The position numbers and the translations under genes were made by a program. This document shows, piece by piece, positions 9,475 through 17,912 of a DNA stretch of 64,000 bases. The stretch covers positions 1-64,000 of the forward strand of contig NZ_JACWZY010000022.1 of the NCBI RefSeq assembly GCF_014699005.1, given 5' to 3'. Every line of letters begins with the position of its first letter. Position 1 is the first letter of the stretch. Under the pieces are notes generated by a model. The model saw only the letters and a program-made list of their open reading frames with translations. It did no database searches and had not been told where the DNA came from. Source of the stretch: Spirosoma profusum. GTDB lineage: Bacteria; Bacteroidota; Bacteroidia; Cytophagales; Spirosomataceae.

Positions 9475-11124
9475 ATGTCCAAATACACCCATGGCCGCCA
9501 GAATAAACGTATACGACTTGCCGTTTTAGCCATCACCATCTGGTTTAACATATCGTTCGGGCAAGCCCAGCCAGGGTCTCTCCCACAACGTATTGACAGC
9601 CTGTTTATGGACTGTCAAAAGCCCAACGTACCGAGTGTAGCTATTGCAGTTGTTCAACGTGGGCGATTGCTCTATAGCCATCACTTTGGAATGGCTAACC
9701 TCCAAACCGGGCAGCCTATTGATTCACTTACACAGTTTTGGGTTGCTTCGGTAACCAAGCAGTTTACGGCAGCTGGTATTTACTTACTGGTCACTCAGCG
9801 TAAACTGAACGTTCACCAATCGATACGTCGTTATTTGCCGGAACTGCCTGCTCTTTTCCAGCCCGTTACAATCGATCAGCTACTTCATCATACCAGCGGC
9901 ATTCGGGATGGTTTCGTGTTAACGGCCTTGGCTAAAAAAAGCGAAGCAGATTACACCAATCAAAATGTGCTCGCTTACCTATGCCAGCAACAACAGTTCA
10001 ATTTTGAACCAGGCACTGAATATGAGTATAATAACAGTGGCTACGTATTACTGGCTTTAGTTATCGAACGAGTGACCAGTCAGACTTTCCCTGCATTCAT
10101 ACAGAAGCATCTATTCGTGCCTTTGGGTATGAATCATACGCTGATAGCCGGTCAGTATCAACCAAACAAAACGCTGGCGAAGGGCTATCGGCAAGAAGGC
10201 GGTACGTATACTGAAACGCACTTTCTGGGTAATACGTACGGCTCAACCGGCATTATTACTACGTTACCCGATTTAGCTCGGTGGGAAATAGTTATTCAGC
10301 ACCCTGAGCGGTTTGGGCCTTTTAAGGAAGTAATTGCTCAGATGTTAACACCAGGAAAACGTAAGGATGGGCGCTTGATTGCCTATGGGGGAGGTTTGGA
10401 AAAATTTAGCTATCAGGGTAGAACGGTTTACGAGCATTTTGGCGCTGATCCAGGCTTTAAGGCGAACCTTATTTATATTCCTCAAGCCGGACTATCAATT
10501 ATTGGATTAACCAATAACGCTGATAATCATACCTTGTCAGAGAAGCTCTATGCCCTAGCCGATTTATGGCTACAAACGCCGAAACGAAGTGTAAAACCCT
10601 TTAAGCCAGAGCCGTCACTTGGCTCAAGCTTATATTATAGCGGAGAAGGGCAACCTATGTTTCGTCAGGTAACCCAGTTCAGTACGTACATAACCATCAA
10701 AGACACGCCGACCGGATATGCAGCGATCTATTACCCTACGACTTCTGGTACGTATGAATCCAGCGATCCTTTACCCACCCGATATCAATTGTCAGGTGAC
10801 CGCACGCTGACACTAATTGATCCTTATTACCACCAGGGAAAATCGCTTACCGCGTTAAAAAAAGTAAGCACAATCGATGATCTACAGGCATTAACGGGAA
10901 CCTATTTATCCACTGAATTACAAACATCTTATGAAATACAACTAAAAGATAACCAGTTGTGGCTGGTGTTTGCTCCGGGTGTTCAATTTCCTTTGGTTCG
11001 GCTAACGGCTACCGATTTTATAGTTGAGTACGTAGGTGGTAACTATTTGTCGTTCAATAAAAATGGATTTGCCTTTTCCCGCGACGGCTGTCGACGGCTT
11101 ACGTTCGTCAAACAAACAAAATAA
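9475..11124 (+). CDS. Beta-lactamase-family serine hydrolase (class C/S12)
   Basis: A 549-residue exported protein. SxxK is present as S92-V-T-K95, the second motif YxN as Y185-N-N187, and a HFGADPG segment stands at the usual HxG position, so all three class C beta-lactamase/D-aminopeptidase motifs are intact. The LLHHTSGIRD segment typical of the family is also present. Residues about 365-549 form an extra C-terminal beta-rich domain of the kind found on many Bacteroidota S12 proteins. It may act on D-amino-acid peptides or esters; clinical resistance is not implied. It stands alone, about 100 bp after the preceding gene. Confidence 0.87.
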   Translation: MSKYTHGRQNKRIRLAVLAITIWFNISFGQAQPGSLPQRIDSLFMDCQKPNVPSVAIAVVQRGRLLYSHHFGMANLQTGQPIDSLTQFWVASVTKQFTAAGIYLLVTQRKLNVHQSIRRYLPELPALFQPVTIDQLLHHTSGIRDGFVLTALAKKSEADYTNQNVLAYLCQQQQFNFEPGTEYEYNNSGYVLLALVIERVTSQTFPAFIQKHLFVPLGMNHTLIAGQYQPNKTLAKGYRQEGGTYTETHFLGNTYGSTGIITTLPDLARWEIVIQHPERFGPFKEVIAQMLTPGKRKDGRLIAYGGGLEKFSYQGRTVYEHFGADPGFKANLIYIPQAGLSIIGLTNNADNHTLSEKLYALADLWLQTPKRSVKPFKPEPSLGSSLYYSGEGQPMFRQVTQFSTYITIKDTPTGYAAIYYPTTSGTYESSDPLPTRYQLSGDRTLTLIDPYYHQGKSLTALKKVSTIDDLQALTGTYLSTELQTSYEIQLKDNQLWLVFAPGVQFPLVRLTATDFIVEYVGGNYLSFNKNGFAFSRDGCRRLTFVKQTK

Positions 11125-11252
11125 GAGGGTCAACCTATGCGTATAGGAATGATAGGGCAATTATTGGCGGTTATTCTGTTGCGGGATTAATCAGGGTGAT
11201 CAAAAAAGGTGGTAGTTTCCAGCCCAGTATAACCAAAATCTTGTGCCAGGCT

Positions 11253-11810
11253 ATGAAACAAGTCTCCCAGTTCATATTCATCATATGGATCACCCTGCTC
11301 TTCGTGAGTCAGAGCTGTACGCCCATTGATAATGGGCCAAACACCAAAGTCGATATTAATGGGGGCTATAAAAATCTGAAATTAGATGCTCCTTTTGACT
11401 CGATCAATAAACTGGTTGACCTCAAGCCAACATTCGATAATCCCTGTACGGGAACAAAAAAGTTTGAGATCACAGCCGAACCATATACAGCCATTAGTAC
11501 CATTAACTTCAATAAGGTAGAGCTTGAATTCGTCCGGGACAGTTTATGCAGGGTAATTCTGTTTAGTCCATACACTTATCAGATAAGCAGGCAGCTCCAT
11601 GAGCTATTTCGAGGGGAATTTGGGGAACCTTCTGAAGAAAGGAAAACGCAATCTGGCAGTAAGTATACAACCTACAAGTGGACTGGTGTCAATGGCTATG
11701 TTCACATCAGGCAGCAGGATCATAGTGATTTTGAGGTAGAATACGGCTCCTTTAGGGGTAAAAGCCGTTCCCTGGAGGAGGAGAAAAAATGCGACCAGCG
11801 CAAATTATAA
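11253..11810 (+). CDS. Hypothetical lipoprotein
   Basis: The ATG at 11253 is chosen over 11196 because it opens a signal sequence ending in a lipobox (VSQSC), giving 185 residues. The mature domain includes KFEITAEPYTAISTINFNKVELEF, then YTYQISRQLHELFRGEFGEPSEE, which suggests a small alpha/beta fold that compares two elements, but I do not recognise a family. The word TACGT is nearly absent from this gene, unlike the 9475 gene, which hints at a different origin. Confidence 0.6.
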   Translation: MKQVSQFIFIIWITLLFVSQSCTPIDNGPNTKVDINGGYKNLKLDAPFDSINKLVDLKPTFDNPCTGTKKFEITAEPYTAISTINFNKVELEFVRDSLCRVILFSPYTYQISRQLHELFRGEFGEPSEERKTQSGSKYTTYKWTGVNGYVHIRQQDHSDFEVEYGSFRGKSRSLEEEKKCDQRKL

Positions 11811-12225
11811 AATCAGCTAGCTATAGCAGTTGACGGTACGTAGTCTGTTCTATCCGTGGCGGATAAAATCACGTCTCCCTTTGTAAGTGTAATTATTACA
11901 CTTGTCTCGGATACAAAGCCAAGCTCTTCCACTTGAATTCCTCCAAAGGCTACTGAGAGGATTATGCTTTCGGCTCCTGGTGGGTAAAATTATAACTTCA
12001 CTCAATATCCCTCTAACTATCCGTCCACCAATTCAATTAAGGGTAGTGGACAGGAAAATCGCCTGTCAGTGATATTCTGGCTGGCAAATCGACAGTACTG
12101 ATCTTATACCTTGCCCTCTATCTCCAAGTAATACTTTACTACCATTCTGTTGTTTTAGCCCAGCCAGTAATCGCGCATTAGTAGTAATTGGCAATAGCTT
12201 ATCATCGTTCAAAGTTCTTCTGTTT
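11811..12225. other. Probable decayed sequence between lipoprotein gene and insertion sequences
   Basis: No intact gene. On the minus strand a short frame (about 12071-12225) reads DDKLLPITTNARLLAGL and has protein-like composition, but no start or family is evident. It may belong to the broken element immediately to the right. Elsewhere only AT-rich filler was seen. Confidence 0.35.
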
Positions 12226-12320
12226 CATAGTGGATTAAATTGGCGATTCAAATGGTTTTCGGTCACCGGGTAAGTGTGCTTTGAATCCGTGGTAGTGACC
12301 ACATACTTCTTCTGAACGAC
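12226..12320 (-). pseudogene. IS3-like transposase remnant
   Basis: Minus-strand translation gives KKYVVTTTDSKHTYPVTENH followed by LNRQFNP. This matches the segment of IS3-family OrfB that lies just before the DDE core (…TTxSxHxxPVxxNxLxRxF). Only about 30 codons remain, a stop follows at once, and the fragment abuts the left inverted repeat of the neighbouring IS at 12323. It is a relic apparently broken up near the point where the IS4-like element lies. Confidence 0.45.
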
Positions 12321-12322
12321 AC

Positions 12323-13523
12323 TACTCTACCCTGCTAAAATAGTTGATTGATTTTGAGAGAGTTGGCGTTTTAGCCATTTAAATAGGCATTCCAGCAGAG
12401 GCCAACTTGAAGTGGAATGACTAGGCGAACTTCGCAAAATACTTCGGAGTTGATTTAAACCATAGCGAGCGAAACTATTCGCCTTGTAGCCATGCTTTTT
12501 GATTTTTATCGATTGTACTTTTTGGTGATACTACACCCCAAAACTCGCACAAAAAGCATACGCCAGACTCACCAGAGCAACCAGTTTACTCAGCTTAGAT
12601 AAGTTGCGAAGATGCGTTGATTCCAAATCGAAACCCCGCAATTTGAGGTTTTGAAAAAACGCTTCAATACGCCAGCGTTTCCGGTAAAGTTGGTCTAAAA
12701 AAGCCACCCTTACACTGCCAAACAAATACAGATACTCCTGTTGGTCAAGCCGCTTTATCCAAACCCTGCCCCAACAGCCATCCACTAGGCAGTCGGTGAA
12801 ACTACAATGCTGACCAACCGCTAAGCCCAGTTCGGTGATGGCAAACGTTTCGTCGGCAGTAGTAGTCAGTAAGTGATGTTTAGGGAACCGCATAACAAAA
12901 TTCAAGTTACTGTCCTTTAGGTATTTGATCCATTTGTGGCCCACAAATTCTCGATCTCCAACTACTAACCCAATCCGTTTTTTATCAACTACTGCAAAGC
13001 ATTTTTCCAGCACGGCAATCCGATCCTGGCTAATCGAATTCCCACTTTTATTATCAAGCAGTTCCCAATAGAGTGGCAATTGCAAGTCGCCATAACCCAT
13101 CAACACCATCAGAATGTTAACCTGATAGTTGCCGAAATCCCACTCTGTGCGATCAATCGTCAAAGGGAGTTTTACCATTTTGGGCAGCAAAGCCAGCCTC
13201 AGATGAGCCACTGCCTGAAAGTTGATAGCTACTTCTCGAAAGAAGTCCTCAATTCGATTCTGATTCGAGGTGATTTTTACTTGGTCATTAAGTACTGTTG
13301 CCAATTCATTAAACTGTACTTTTCGAGTTTGTAGGAGTGCAAGGACAAACAAGCTAATGAACGTTTTTCGGGCTAAGTTGTCAACGATTGGGGCCGAATA
13401 GAGAATTGACGTAATTTCGCCTTTGAGGCTTTGCTTCATGGGGATTGGTTGTATTTGCAGTGTAGAGAACTACAAATATCCAATCCTCTTTTTATTGTTG
13501 ACCTATTTTAGTAGGGTAGAGTA
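12323..13523 (-). mobile_element. IS4-like insertion sequence, about 1.2 kb
   Basis: Terminal inverted repeats of 21 bp lie at 12323-12343 and 13503-13523 with a single mismatch; the outer part reads TACTCTACCC inward from the left end. They enclose one minus-strand DDE transposase gene. No target-site duplication is apparent in the flanks (GACAC on the left, CCTAA on the right), so it may have suffered flank rearrangement. The over-represented word TACGT/ACGTA occurs once in the transposase, in contrast to the neighbouring chromosome. Confidence 0.85.
12327..13439 (-). pseudogene. IS4-family DDE transposase with in-frame TAG
   Basis: From the ATG at 13439 the first stop is a TAG at 12531-12533, giving 302 residues. 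Reading on in the same frame yields 67 further sense codons, including KVQSIKIKKHGYKANS and FARYGLNQLRSIL, the usual C-terminal tail of Bacteroidota IS4 transposases. They end at a TAG at 12327-12329 inside the left inverted repeat, for a full length of about 370 residues. Catalytic regions are intact upstream of the stop: TIDRTEWDFG (first Asp), LVVGDREFVG (second Asp) and YRKRWRIEAFFQNLK (Glu). The gene is either recently inactivated, active as a truncated product, or read through. Confidence 0.8.
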
Positions 13524-13625
13524 CCTAAATTTATTCAATGTTATGTTATTTTATTTTACTTTAACCCTAATAATACACTGATATTCAGCAATGTTTGATA
13601 TTCTAATTTATCCTATAAATATATA
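13524..13625. other. AT-rich sequence between the IS and the tRNA fragment
   Basis: About 100 bp of strongly AT-rich sequence with no gene. It would be the terminal part of the putative integrated element, immediately left of the tRNA 3' fragment. Confidence 0.4.
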
Positions 13626-13649
13626 GGTTCGAATCCCTCTCTCTCTGCA
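13626..13649 (+). other. tRNA 3'-end fragment, candidate attachment site
   Basis: The sequence begins GGTTCGAATCC, the invariant T-arm of a tRNA, and continues with a 7-base CT-repeat acceptor strand, a discriminator G and CA. The complementary T-stem strand and everything 5' of it are missing: upstream bases (ATATA) do not pair. The acceptor strand would pair with AGAGAGA, as in tRNA-Ser genes. Because integrases often recombine at exactly this part of a tRNA, this fragment followed by the terminator is read as attR; the intact tRNA would lie left of the window. Confidence 0.6.
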
Positions 13650-13670
13650 AATACGTTGTTAAAATTCATT

Positions 13671-13704
13671 AAAAAGCCCGATACAAAATTGTACCAGCTT
13701 TTTT
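13671..13704 (+). terminator. Rho-independent terminator after the tRNA fragment
   Basis: AAAAAGC and GCTTTTTT flank a second stem GATACAA/TTGTACC (one mismatch), followed by the T-run. It would serve the tRNA gene whose 3' end is left at 13626-13649, and could also stop transcription of the minus-strand gene 13736-14299. Confidence 0.65.
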
Positions 13705-13735
13705 ATGCTTGTTTTTCAAGTCAATTGGTCAATAC

Positions 13736-14299
13736 TTACTTCAGTCGGTAATGAACACCGACGCTCGTTTGCCAGCGATTGTATTCAGGTGTTAGGTAGG
13801 ATGCAGGCAACCAGCTTCTATCGGCAACGGCTTCGAAAGAAAGGCGTTTTCCTGCATGATATTGAATGCCCAATCCCGCATTAGTTTGCCAGTTTTTGTT
13901 ACGTGTACCATTTAACGATCTTAAGTCGGAGGGATCGAATCGATCATACGTAGTCTGGCCGTAGGTAGCACCAGCCTGACCAAATACGGTAAACCGGTTG
14001 GTTTTGATAAAATAATAGCGGGTAGACGCCCCTGCTCCCACGTAGGTTATACTATATGTCGATTTAGCCTTGAGATATTTACCTACGACAGCCACCGACA
14101 ATCTATCGGACAGAAAATACTGAATCTGGGGTGCAATGAACGTAGTTGTAGGATACCTACCCCGGTACCCTTGACCTACATTGAACCCCAGGGTTATGTT
14201 TCCCTTTTTTAACGGGTCTTGATATTTACTATCTGGGAGTTTTTGTGCTTCTCCAGCGAATGGTATGATCAGGCAAAGAAGTACTAGACAAGGTTTCAT
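13736..14299 (-). CDS. Small outer-membrane beta-barrel protein
   Basis: A 187-residue protein with a signal peptide (ends near GEAQ). Alternating-residue strands run through the mature part: ITLGFNVGQGY, TFIAPQIQYFLSDRLSVAVV, STYSITYVGAGASTRYYF, RFTVFGQAGATYG. The C-terminus SVGVHYRLK has the pattern of a last barrel strand. Length fits an eight-stranded OmpW/OmpX-like barrel. It is the first intact gene on the chromosomal side of the tRNA fragment. No ligand can be assigned. Confidence 0.75.
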   Translation of the reverse strand: MKPCLVLLCLIIPFAGEAQKLPDSKYQDPLKKGNITLGFNVGQGYRGRYPTTTFIAPQIQYFLSDRLSVAVVGKYLKAKSTYSITYVGAGASTRYYFIKTNRFTVFGQAGATYGQTTYDRFDPSDLRSLNGTRNKNWQTNAGLGIQYHAGKRLSFEAVADRSWLPASYLTPEYNRWQTSVGVHYRLK

Positions 14300-14449
14300 A
14301 GTTACTACAGCTTATTTTCCTGATAGATACCTAATCAAGAGCCGTAGTTGGCATGCATGAACGTTTTTAATTCTTTTTAACAAAACGGCAGCATAGTACT
14401 GGCGACTATAGCCAATGCATGAACGTAGTGAATATTACCAAAGGATCAA

Positions 14450-15046
14450 TCAATGCATCCTATCCCCTCGCACTTCCAGGTTTGCCATGATATCGGCTTC
14501 TACGGCTAGAAATTCTTTCCAGCGTGCCCGTACGCGTTCGGCAGGGAGGTAAGTTTCGGCGAGTTCGATGAAGTTACGGTAGTGACCAGCTTCCGAAATC
14601 ATCAGTTCGCGGTAGAATTTCTGCAAACCCTCGTCGGCGATGTTCTCGGAGAGAAGTTTGAAACGTTCGCAGCTTCTGGCTTCGATGAGGGCATTAATGA
14701 GCAGATTATCCATCAATTGCTCATTCTGGTCGCCGACAGGCCGACGTAACCGGGAACGTAGCTGATTAACGTACTCATCTTTACGTTGCCGACCGAGGGG
14801 AATGTTACGTCTGCGAAGTTCTTTTAATACGCGCTGAAAATGGCCCCACTCTTCGGCCACTACAGGGGTCAGGGTTTCGACCAGCGCTTCTTTGTCGGAA
14901 TACTGCACAATCAGCGAAATACACGACGAAGCGGCTTTCTGTTCGCAGTACGCATGGTCGATTAAAATGTCGCCAATGTTCATTTCGGCGATGTTCACCC
15001 AACGAGGGTCGGTCGGTAGTTCGAGTCCTAACGTAGTGAGAGTCAT
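14450..15046 (-). CDS. miaE: tRNA-(ms2io6A37) hydroxylase MiaE
   Basis: A 198-residue ferritin-like diiron protein matching MiaE in length and motifs: DHAYCEQKAASSCISLIVQY (first helix with Glu ligand), VVAEEWGHFQRVL (ExxH), an EARSCERF helix (Glu) and ISEAGHYRNFIELA (ExxH). MiaE hydroxylates the isopentenyl group of modified A37 in tRNA anticodon loops, using O2. It stands alone, with msrA divergent on the other side. The start at 15046 gives the usual short N-terminal extension before the first helix. Confidence 0.9.
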   Translation of the reverse strand: MTLTTLGLELPTDPRWVNIAEMNIGDILIDHAYCEQKAASSCISLIVQYSDKEALVETLTPVVAEEWGHFQRVLKELRRRNIPLGRQRKDEYVNQLRSRLRRPVGDQNEQLMDNLLINALIEARSCERFKLLSENIADEGLQKFYRELMISEAGHYRNFIELAETYLPAERVRARWKEFLAVEADIMANLEVRGDRMH

Positions 15047-15163
15047 TTGTTCAGTCGATAGTCAGCGGTCAAGAAGAGCGTAAAGATAATTCCGAAGCAG
15101 CAAATTGACAGAAGTATAACCTCTGTAGGGACTTTTCCGTTACGTTCCTATACTGGTTTATCT

Positions 15164-15826
15164 ATGAATATTGTCACTTCTATTTTTCTAGTAACGCTAC
15201 TGACCGGTTTGACGCTACGTTGCAACCAGCATCCAGCCGAGAAAAAAGCTACAGCTATCGATGTCAATCCGGCAAAATTGCCCACGCTACGTTCCGGCGA
15301 AGCAGTTGCCACTGTTGCGGGTGGCTGTTTCTGGGCCGTGCAGGAAGAAATGCAATCACTGAAAGGTGTTCGGGAAGCCATTTCAGGATATGCCGGTGGA
15401 GATTTAGAATACCCGACCTACGAACAGGTAGGCACTGATCAGACGGGCCACGCTGAATCCGTCCAGATTTATTATGACCCGACCGTAATTTCGTACGACG
15501 TAGTACTCGATGCGTTTTTCGCCGGTCACGACGCTACACAGTTAAACCGACAAGGCCCTGACATTGGTAAACATTACCGTTCGGCTATTTTCTACCGCAC
15601 GCCCGACGAGAAAGCACGTATCGAAGCGGCTATTCGTCGTGAAAATGCTTCGGGACATCATAATGCGAAGGTTGTTACGCAGGTAGTACCTTTCGCGGCT
15701 TTCTATCCTGCCGAAGTTTATCACCAGAACTATTACCGCAACAACAATTATAATTTATACATCACATTAGTGTCAAAACCCAAAGTAGAAACGTTCCGCG
15801 ATCGGATGGAGGAGTGGTTGAAATAG
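15164..15826 (+). CDS. msrA: Peptide methionine sulfoxide reductase MsrA, exported form
   Basis: A 220-residue enzyme. The catalytic motif GGCFWAVQE carries C55, and the family segments SGYAGGDLEYPTYEQVGTDQTGHAE, YDPTVISYDVVLDAFF and GPDIGKHYRSAIFY are complete. It reduces S-methionine sulfoxide in proteins. The N-terminus (about 1-20) is a hydrophobic segment ending LRC-N, so the protein is probably exported and possibly lipid-anchored, repairing envelope proteins. It is a single gene without msrB nearby. Confidence 0.92.
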   Translation: MNIVTSIFLVTLLTGLTLRCNQHPAEKKATAIDVNPAKLPTLRSGEAVATVAGGCFWAVQEEMQSLKGVREAISGYAGGDLEYPTYEQVGTDQTGHAESVQIYYDPTVISYDVVLDAFFAGHDATQLNRQGPDIGKHYRSAIFYRTPDEKARIEAAIRRENASGHHNAKVVTQVVPFAAFYPAEVYHQNYYRNNNYNLYITLVSKPKVETFRDRMEEWLK

Positions 15827-15920
15827 CCTTTTGCCATACTTCCTTCATCAGCATGACAAAAATTTCGGCCTTTTCTACGACCATTTCCGTATGCCCGTAA
15901 CCGTTCGGCCTAATCTGATA

Positions 15921-15951
15921 TTGCGGGATTGCTACTAACCTTGTAACATTG
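15921..15951 (+). promoter_or_regulatory. Candidate promoter of the coiled-coil/ASKHA cluster
   Basis: TTG at 15921-15923, 20 bp spacer, then TAACATTG (15944-15951), which matches seven of eight positions of TANNTTTG. It lies about 45 bp before the ATG at 15996. Weaker than the sites at 21309 and 44589. Confidence 0.35.
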
Positions 15952-15995
15952 CTTCGTCTTTTACCGCACGGGCGTTCCCGAAATGACAGACTACT

Positions 15996-16700
15996 ATGCC
16001 AGAAACAGACAAATCAATTGGTCGTAAAATCCTGGGTTTCTTCATCAAAGAAGAAGAACCGGGTGTCGCTACCGGTACGTCGCCTGAGGCAGCAACGGCC
16101 TCTCCCCGACCCGCAGCTACGCCATCGAACCCGCCGTCAGTCGCCAAACCTGCTGCTACGTCGACAGAAACAGCCGGGTCAATCGATTCGAAGTTTGCCG
16201 AGCATTTCGCTACGGTACTCGCGCAGAATAATCCACCCGGCCCCGATTATTTCGAGTTTCGGGAAGCGCTACGTAGTTTGGGTAATCTGGGCTTGCCGGA
16301 GGATAAACAATTTCAGGCGGCCTGGGCTAGTTTCAAAGCTTTGGGCGGTGGCGCCGACGTATCGAAGCTGACCAATACGGCAAATGGTTATATTGCAGCG
16401 CTGAACAAAGACCGCGATGCGTTTGGTAAAAGCGTAGAAGCGGCTCTGAATGAGCGAGTCGGTGGTTTGCAGAATGAGCAGAAGAAACTCCAGTCAGATA
16501 ATGAAACGCTGGCGAAACAACTGGTCGACATTCAAAAACAAATCGACGCCAACAATAGCCGACTAGCGAACATCGGTGGCGAAATCACTGAACAAAGTGG
16601 CAAAATCACGCAGAACCAGCAAAATTACGACACTACGTTCGCGCATTTTACCGAACAGATTAAAGGCGACATCGCCAAAATGACACAGTTTTTAAAATAA
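15996..16700 (+). CDS. Coiled-coil protein of unknown function, first gene of a four-gene cluster
   Basis: A 234-residue protein without signal peptide. An amphipathic N-terminal helix (IGRKILGFFIKEEE) may touch the membrane. An Ala/Pro/Thr-rich linker spans residues about 25-65, a helical domain about 65-140 (FEFREALRSLGNLGLPEDKQ), and a long coiled coil about 145-234 (LNERVGGLQNEQKKLQSDNE onward). I recognise no named family. Together with the next three genes, all in the same direction and separated by related repeats, it looks like part of one membrane-associated machine. Confidence 0.7.
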   Translation: MPETDKSIGRKILGFFIKEEEPGVATGTSPEAATASPRPAATPSNPPSVAKPAATSTETAGSIDSKFAEHFATVLAQNNPPGPDYFEFREALRSLGNLGLPEDKQFQAAWASFKALGGGADVSKLTNTANGYIAALNKDRDAFGKSVEAALNERVGGLQNEQKKLQSDNETLAKQLVDIQKQIDANNSRLANIGGEITEQSGKITQNQQNYDTTFAHFTEQIKGDIAKMTQFLK

Positions 16701-16703
16701 TTA

Positions 16704-16780
16704 GCGAAAGCGCCAAAGAGCGATAATAGCTCGCATCAGCCTTTCACTCTTTGGTTCTTTCACTCTTTCACTCTTTAATT
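16704..16780. repeat. Heptamer-rich intergenic repeat (copy 1)
   Basis: Variants of the 7-base unit CACTCTT/GGTTCTT recur up to the start codon at 16781, and a left-hand GAAAG/CCAAAGAG part can pair with CTCTTTGG. Related blocks sit in the next two gaps of the cluster. Because the pyrimidine heptamers run into the start codon, there is no conventional Shine-Dalgarno sequence. Confidence 0.6.
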
Positions 16781-17794
16781 ATGGCAACTCCTGATTTTTC
16801 TCAACTTGGTGGTGGTTCAGAACCCGAAAAGAAATCGTTCTGGAGCCGTCCCGAAGGTCTTTTGGGCATGGTCGTACTGGCGGGTATCGCTGGTTACGGC
16901 CTGATCCACCTCAATACTATTCTTGAATTTCTGATTCGTGTTACGTCGAATATTCTCGAACTGTCACTGCTGCTTGGCGCGCTGGGCGTACTGATTTTTC
17001 TCTTCACGAGTAAAGACATTCGGACGGCCATCTTCTTTCTGTTCAAATCGCTGATGCGTAGCATTACGGGTACAGTTATCCAACTGAATCCCATCGCGAT
17101 CATGAAAATCTACGTTCAGGATTTGCGGGAAAAGCGCGAAAAAATGCAGGGGCAGATCAATACGTTGCAGGGTCAGTTGGTGAAGCTAAATAAACGTATC
17201 AACGAAAACAACGAGGCCATCAAACAGAAATTTGCCGAAGCCAACAAAGCAAATTCGATGACCGAAAAGCCCGGCATGAAAGAACAGGCGCAGTTGGCGA
17301 CCATTGAAGGCGCTGGTCTTCAGGAGATGAACGAAAAGCTTTTGCCGCTACAACGTAACATGAAGCAGGTGCTGGCTTTCATGGAAAAAGTGAACCAGAG
17401 CGCCGACTACATCATCAAGGAAACCGAAATCAAGGTTCGCCTAAAAGAGACTGAATATCAAATCGTTAAAGAAAGCTCAAACGCTTTAAAAACGGCTGTC
17501 AGTATCTTTAAAGGCGATCCCGATAAGAAGTTTTACTTCGACCAGTCGATGGAATACATTCAGGATGACATGAGCAAGAAACTTGGCGAAATGAAGCGTG
17601 CTATGGACCTTTCGATGGATTTCATTAACGGCGTCGATATTCAGAACGGTATCCTGTCCGACAAAGGCGAGGCCCTGCTGGAGGCCTATAATAAAGGCGA
17701 GTTCAAGATGGTCCAGCTCGATGCCCCCGCTCAGCCCGTCAACCTCGGCCCCACTCCGCAGAAGGACGCTGGATATAAGAATCTTTTAGATTAA
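16781..17794 (+). CDS. Membrane-anchored long coiled-coil protein
   Basis: The ATG at 16781 is taken because the earlier in-frame codon (16751) would lie inside the intergenic repeat. The 337-residue product has two adjacent membrane segments (about 25-45 and 50-72), followed by a long soluble helical region with extended coiled coil (ILREKREKMQGQINTLQGQ style heptads, 110-290). The region resembles PspA/ESCRT-III-like or TelA-like coiled coils in organisation only; no signature confirms either. It probably exposes its coiled coil in the cytoplasm beside the product of the previous gene. Confidence 0.72.
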   Translation: MATPDFSQLGGGSEPEKKSFWSRPEGLLGMVVLAGIAGYGLIHLNTILEFLIRVTSNILELSLLLGALGVLIFLFTSKDIRTAIFFLFKSLMRSITGTVIQLNPIAIMKIYVQDLREKREKMQGQINTLQGQLVKLNKRINENNEAIKQKFAEANKANSMTEKPGMKEQAQLATIEGAGLQEMNEKLLPLQRNMKQVLAFMEKVNQSADYIIKETEIKVRLKETEYQIVKESSNALKTAVSIFKGDPDKKFYFDQSMEYIQDDMSKKLGEMKRAMDLSMDFINGVDIQNGILSDKGEALLEAYNKGEFKMVQLDAPAQPVNLGPTPQKDAGYKNLLD

Positions 17795-17878
17795 AGTGCG
17801 AAAGATTGAAAGAGCGAACGGCTGACGCGCCAGCATCTTTACCGAATGGTCTTCGCTCTTTCGCTCTTTCGCTCTTTA
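17793..17878. repeat. Heptamer-rich intergenic hairpin (copy 2)
   Basis: The left arm contains GAAAGAGCGAA and the right arm TTCGCTCTTTCGCTCTTT, with the heptamer CGCTCTT repeated three times in tandem. The arms can fold into a long imperfect hairpin with a loop of about 30 bases. More CT heptamers follow to the start at 17913. Confidence 0.65.
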
Positions 17879-17912
17879 AAAATCCCTTTCACTCTTTCAT
17901 CCTTTAACAACT

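Noticed and set aside
12300..13540. Target-site duplication around the IS4-like element
   Set aside because: The flanks immediately outside the inverted repeats do not match, so no duplication is claimed.
13600..13650. Complete tRNA gene
   Set aside because: Only the T-arm 3' part and acceptor strand are present; the 5' half and anticodon arm are absent.
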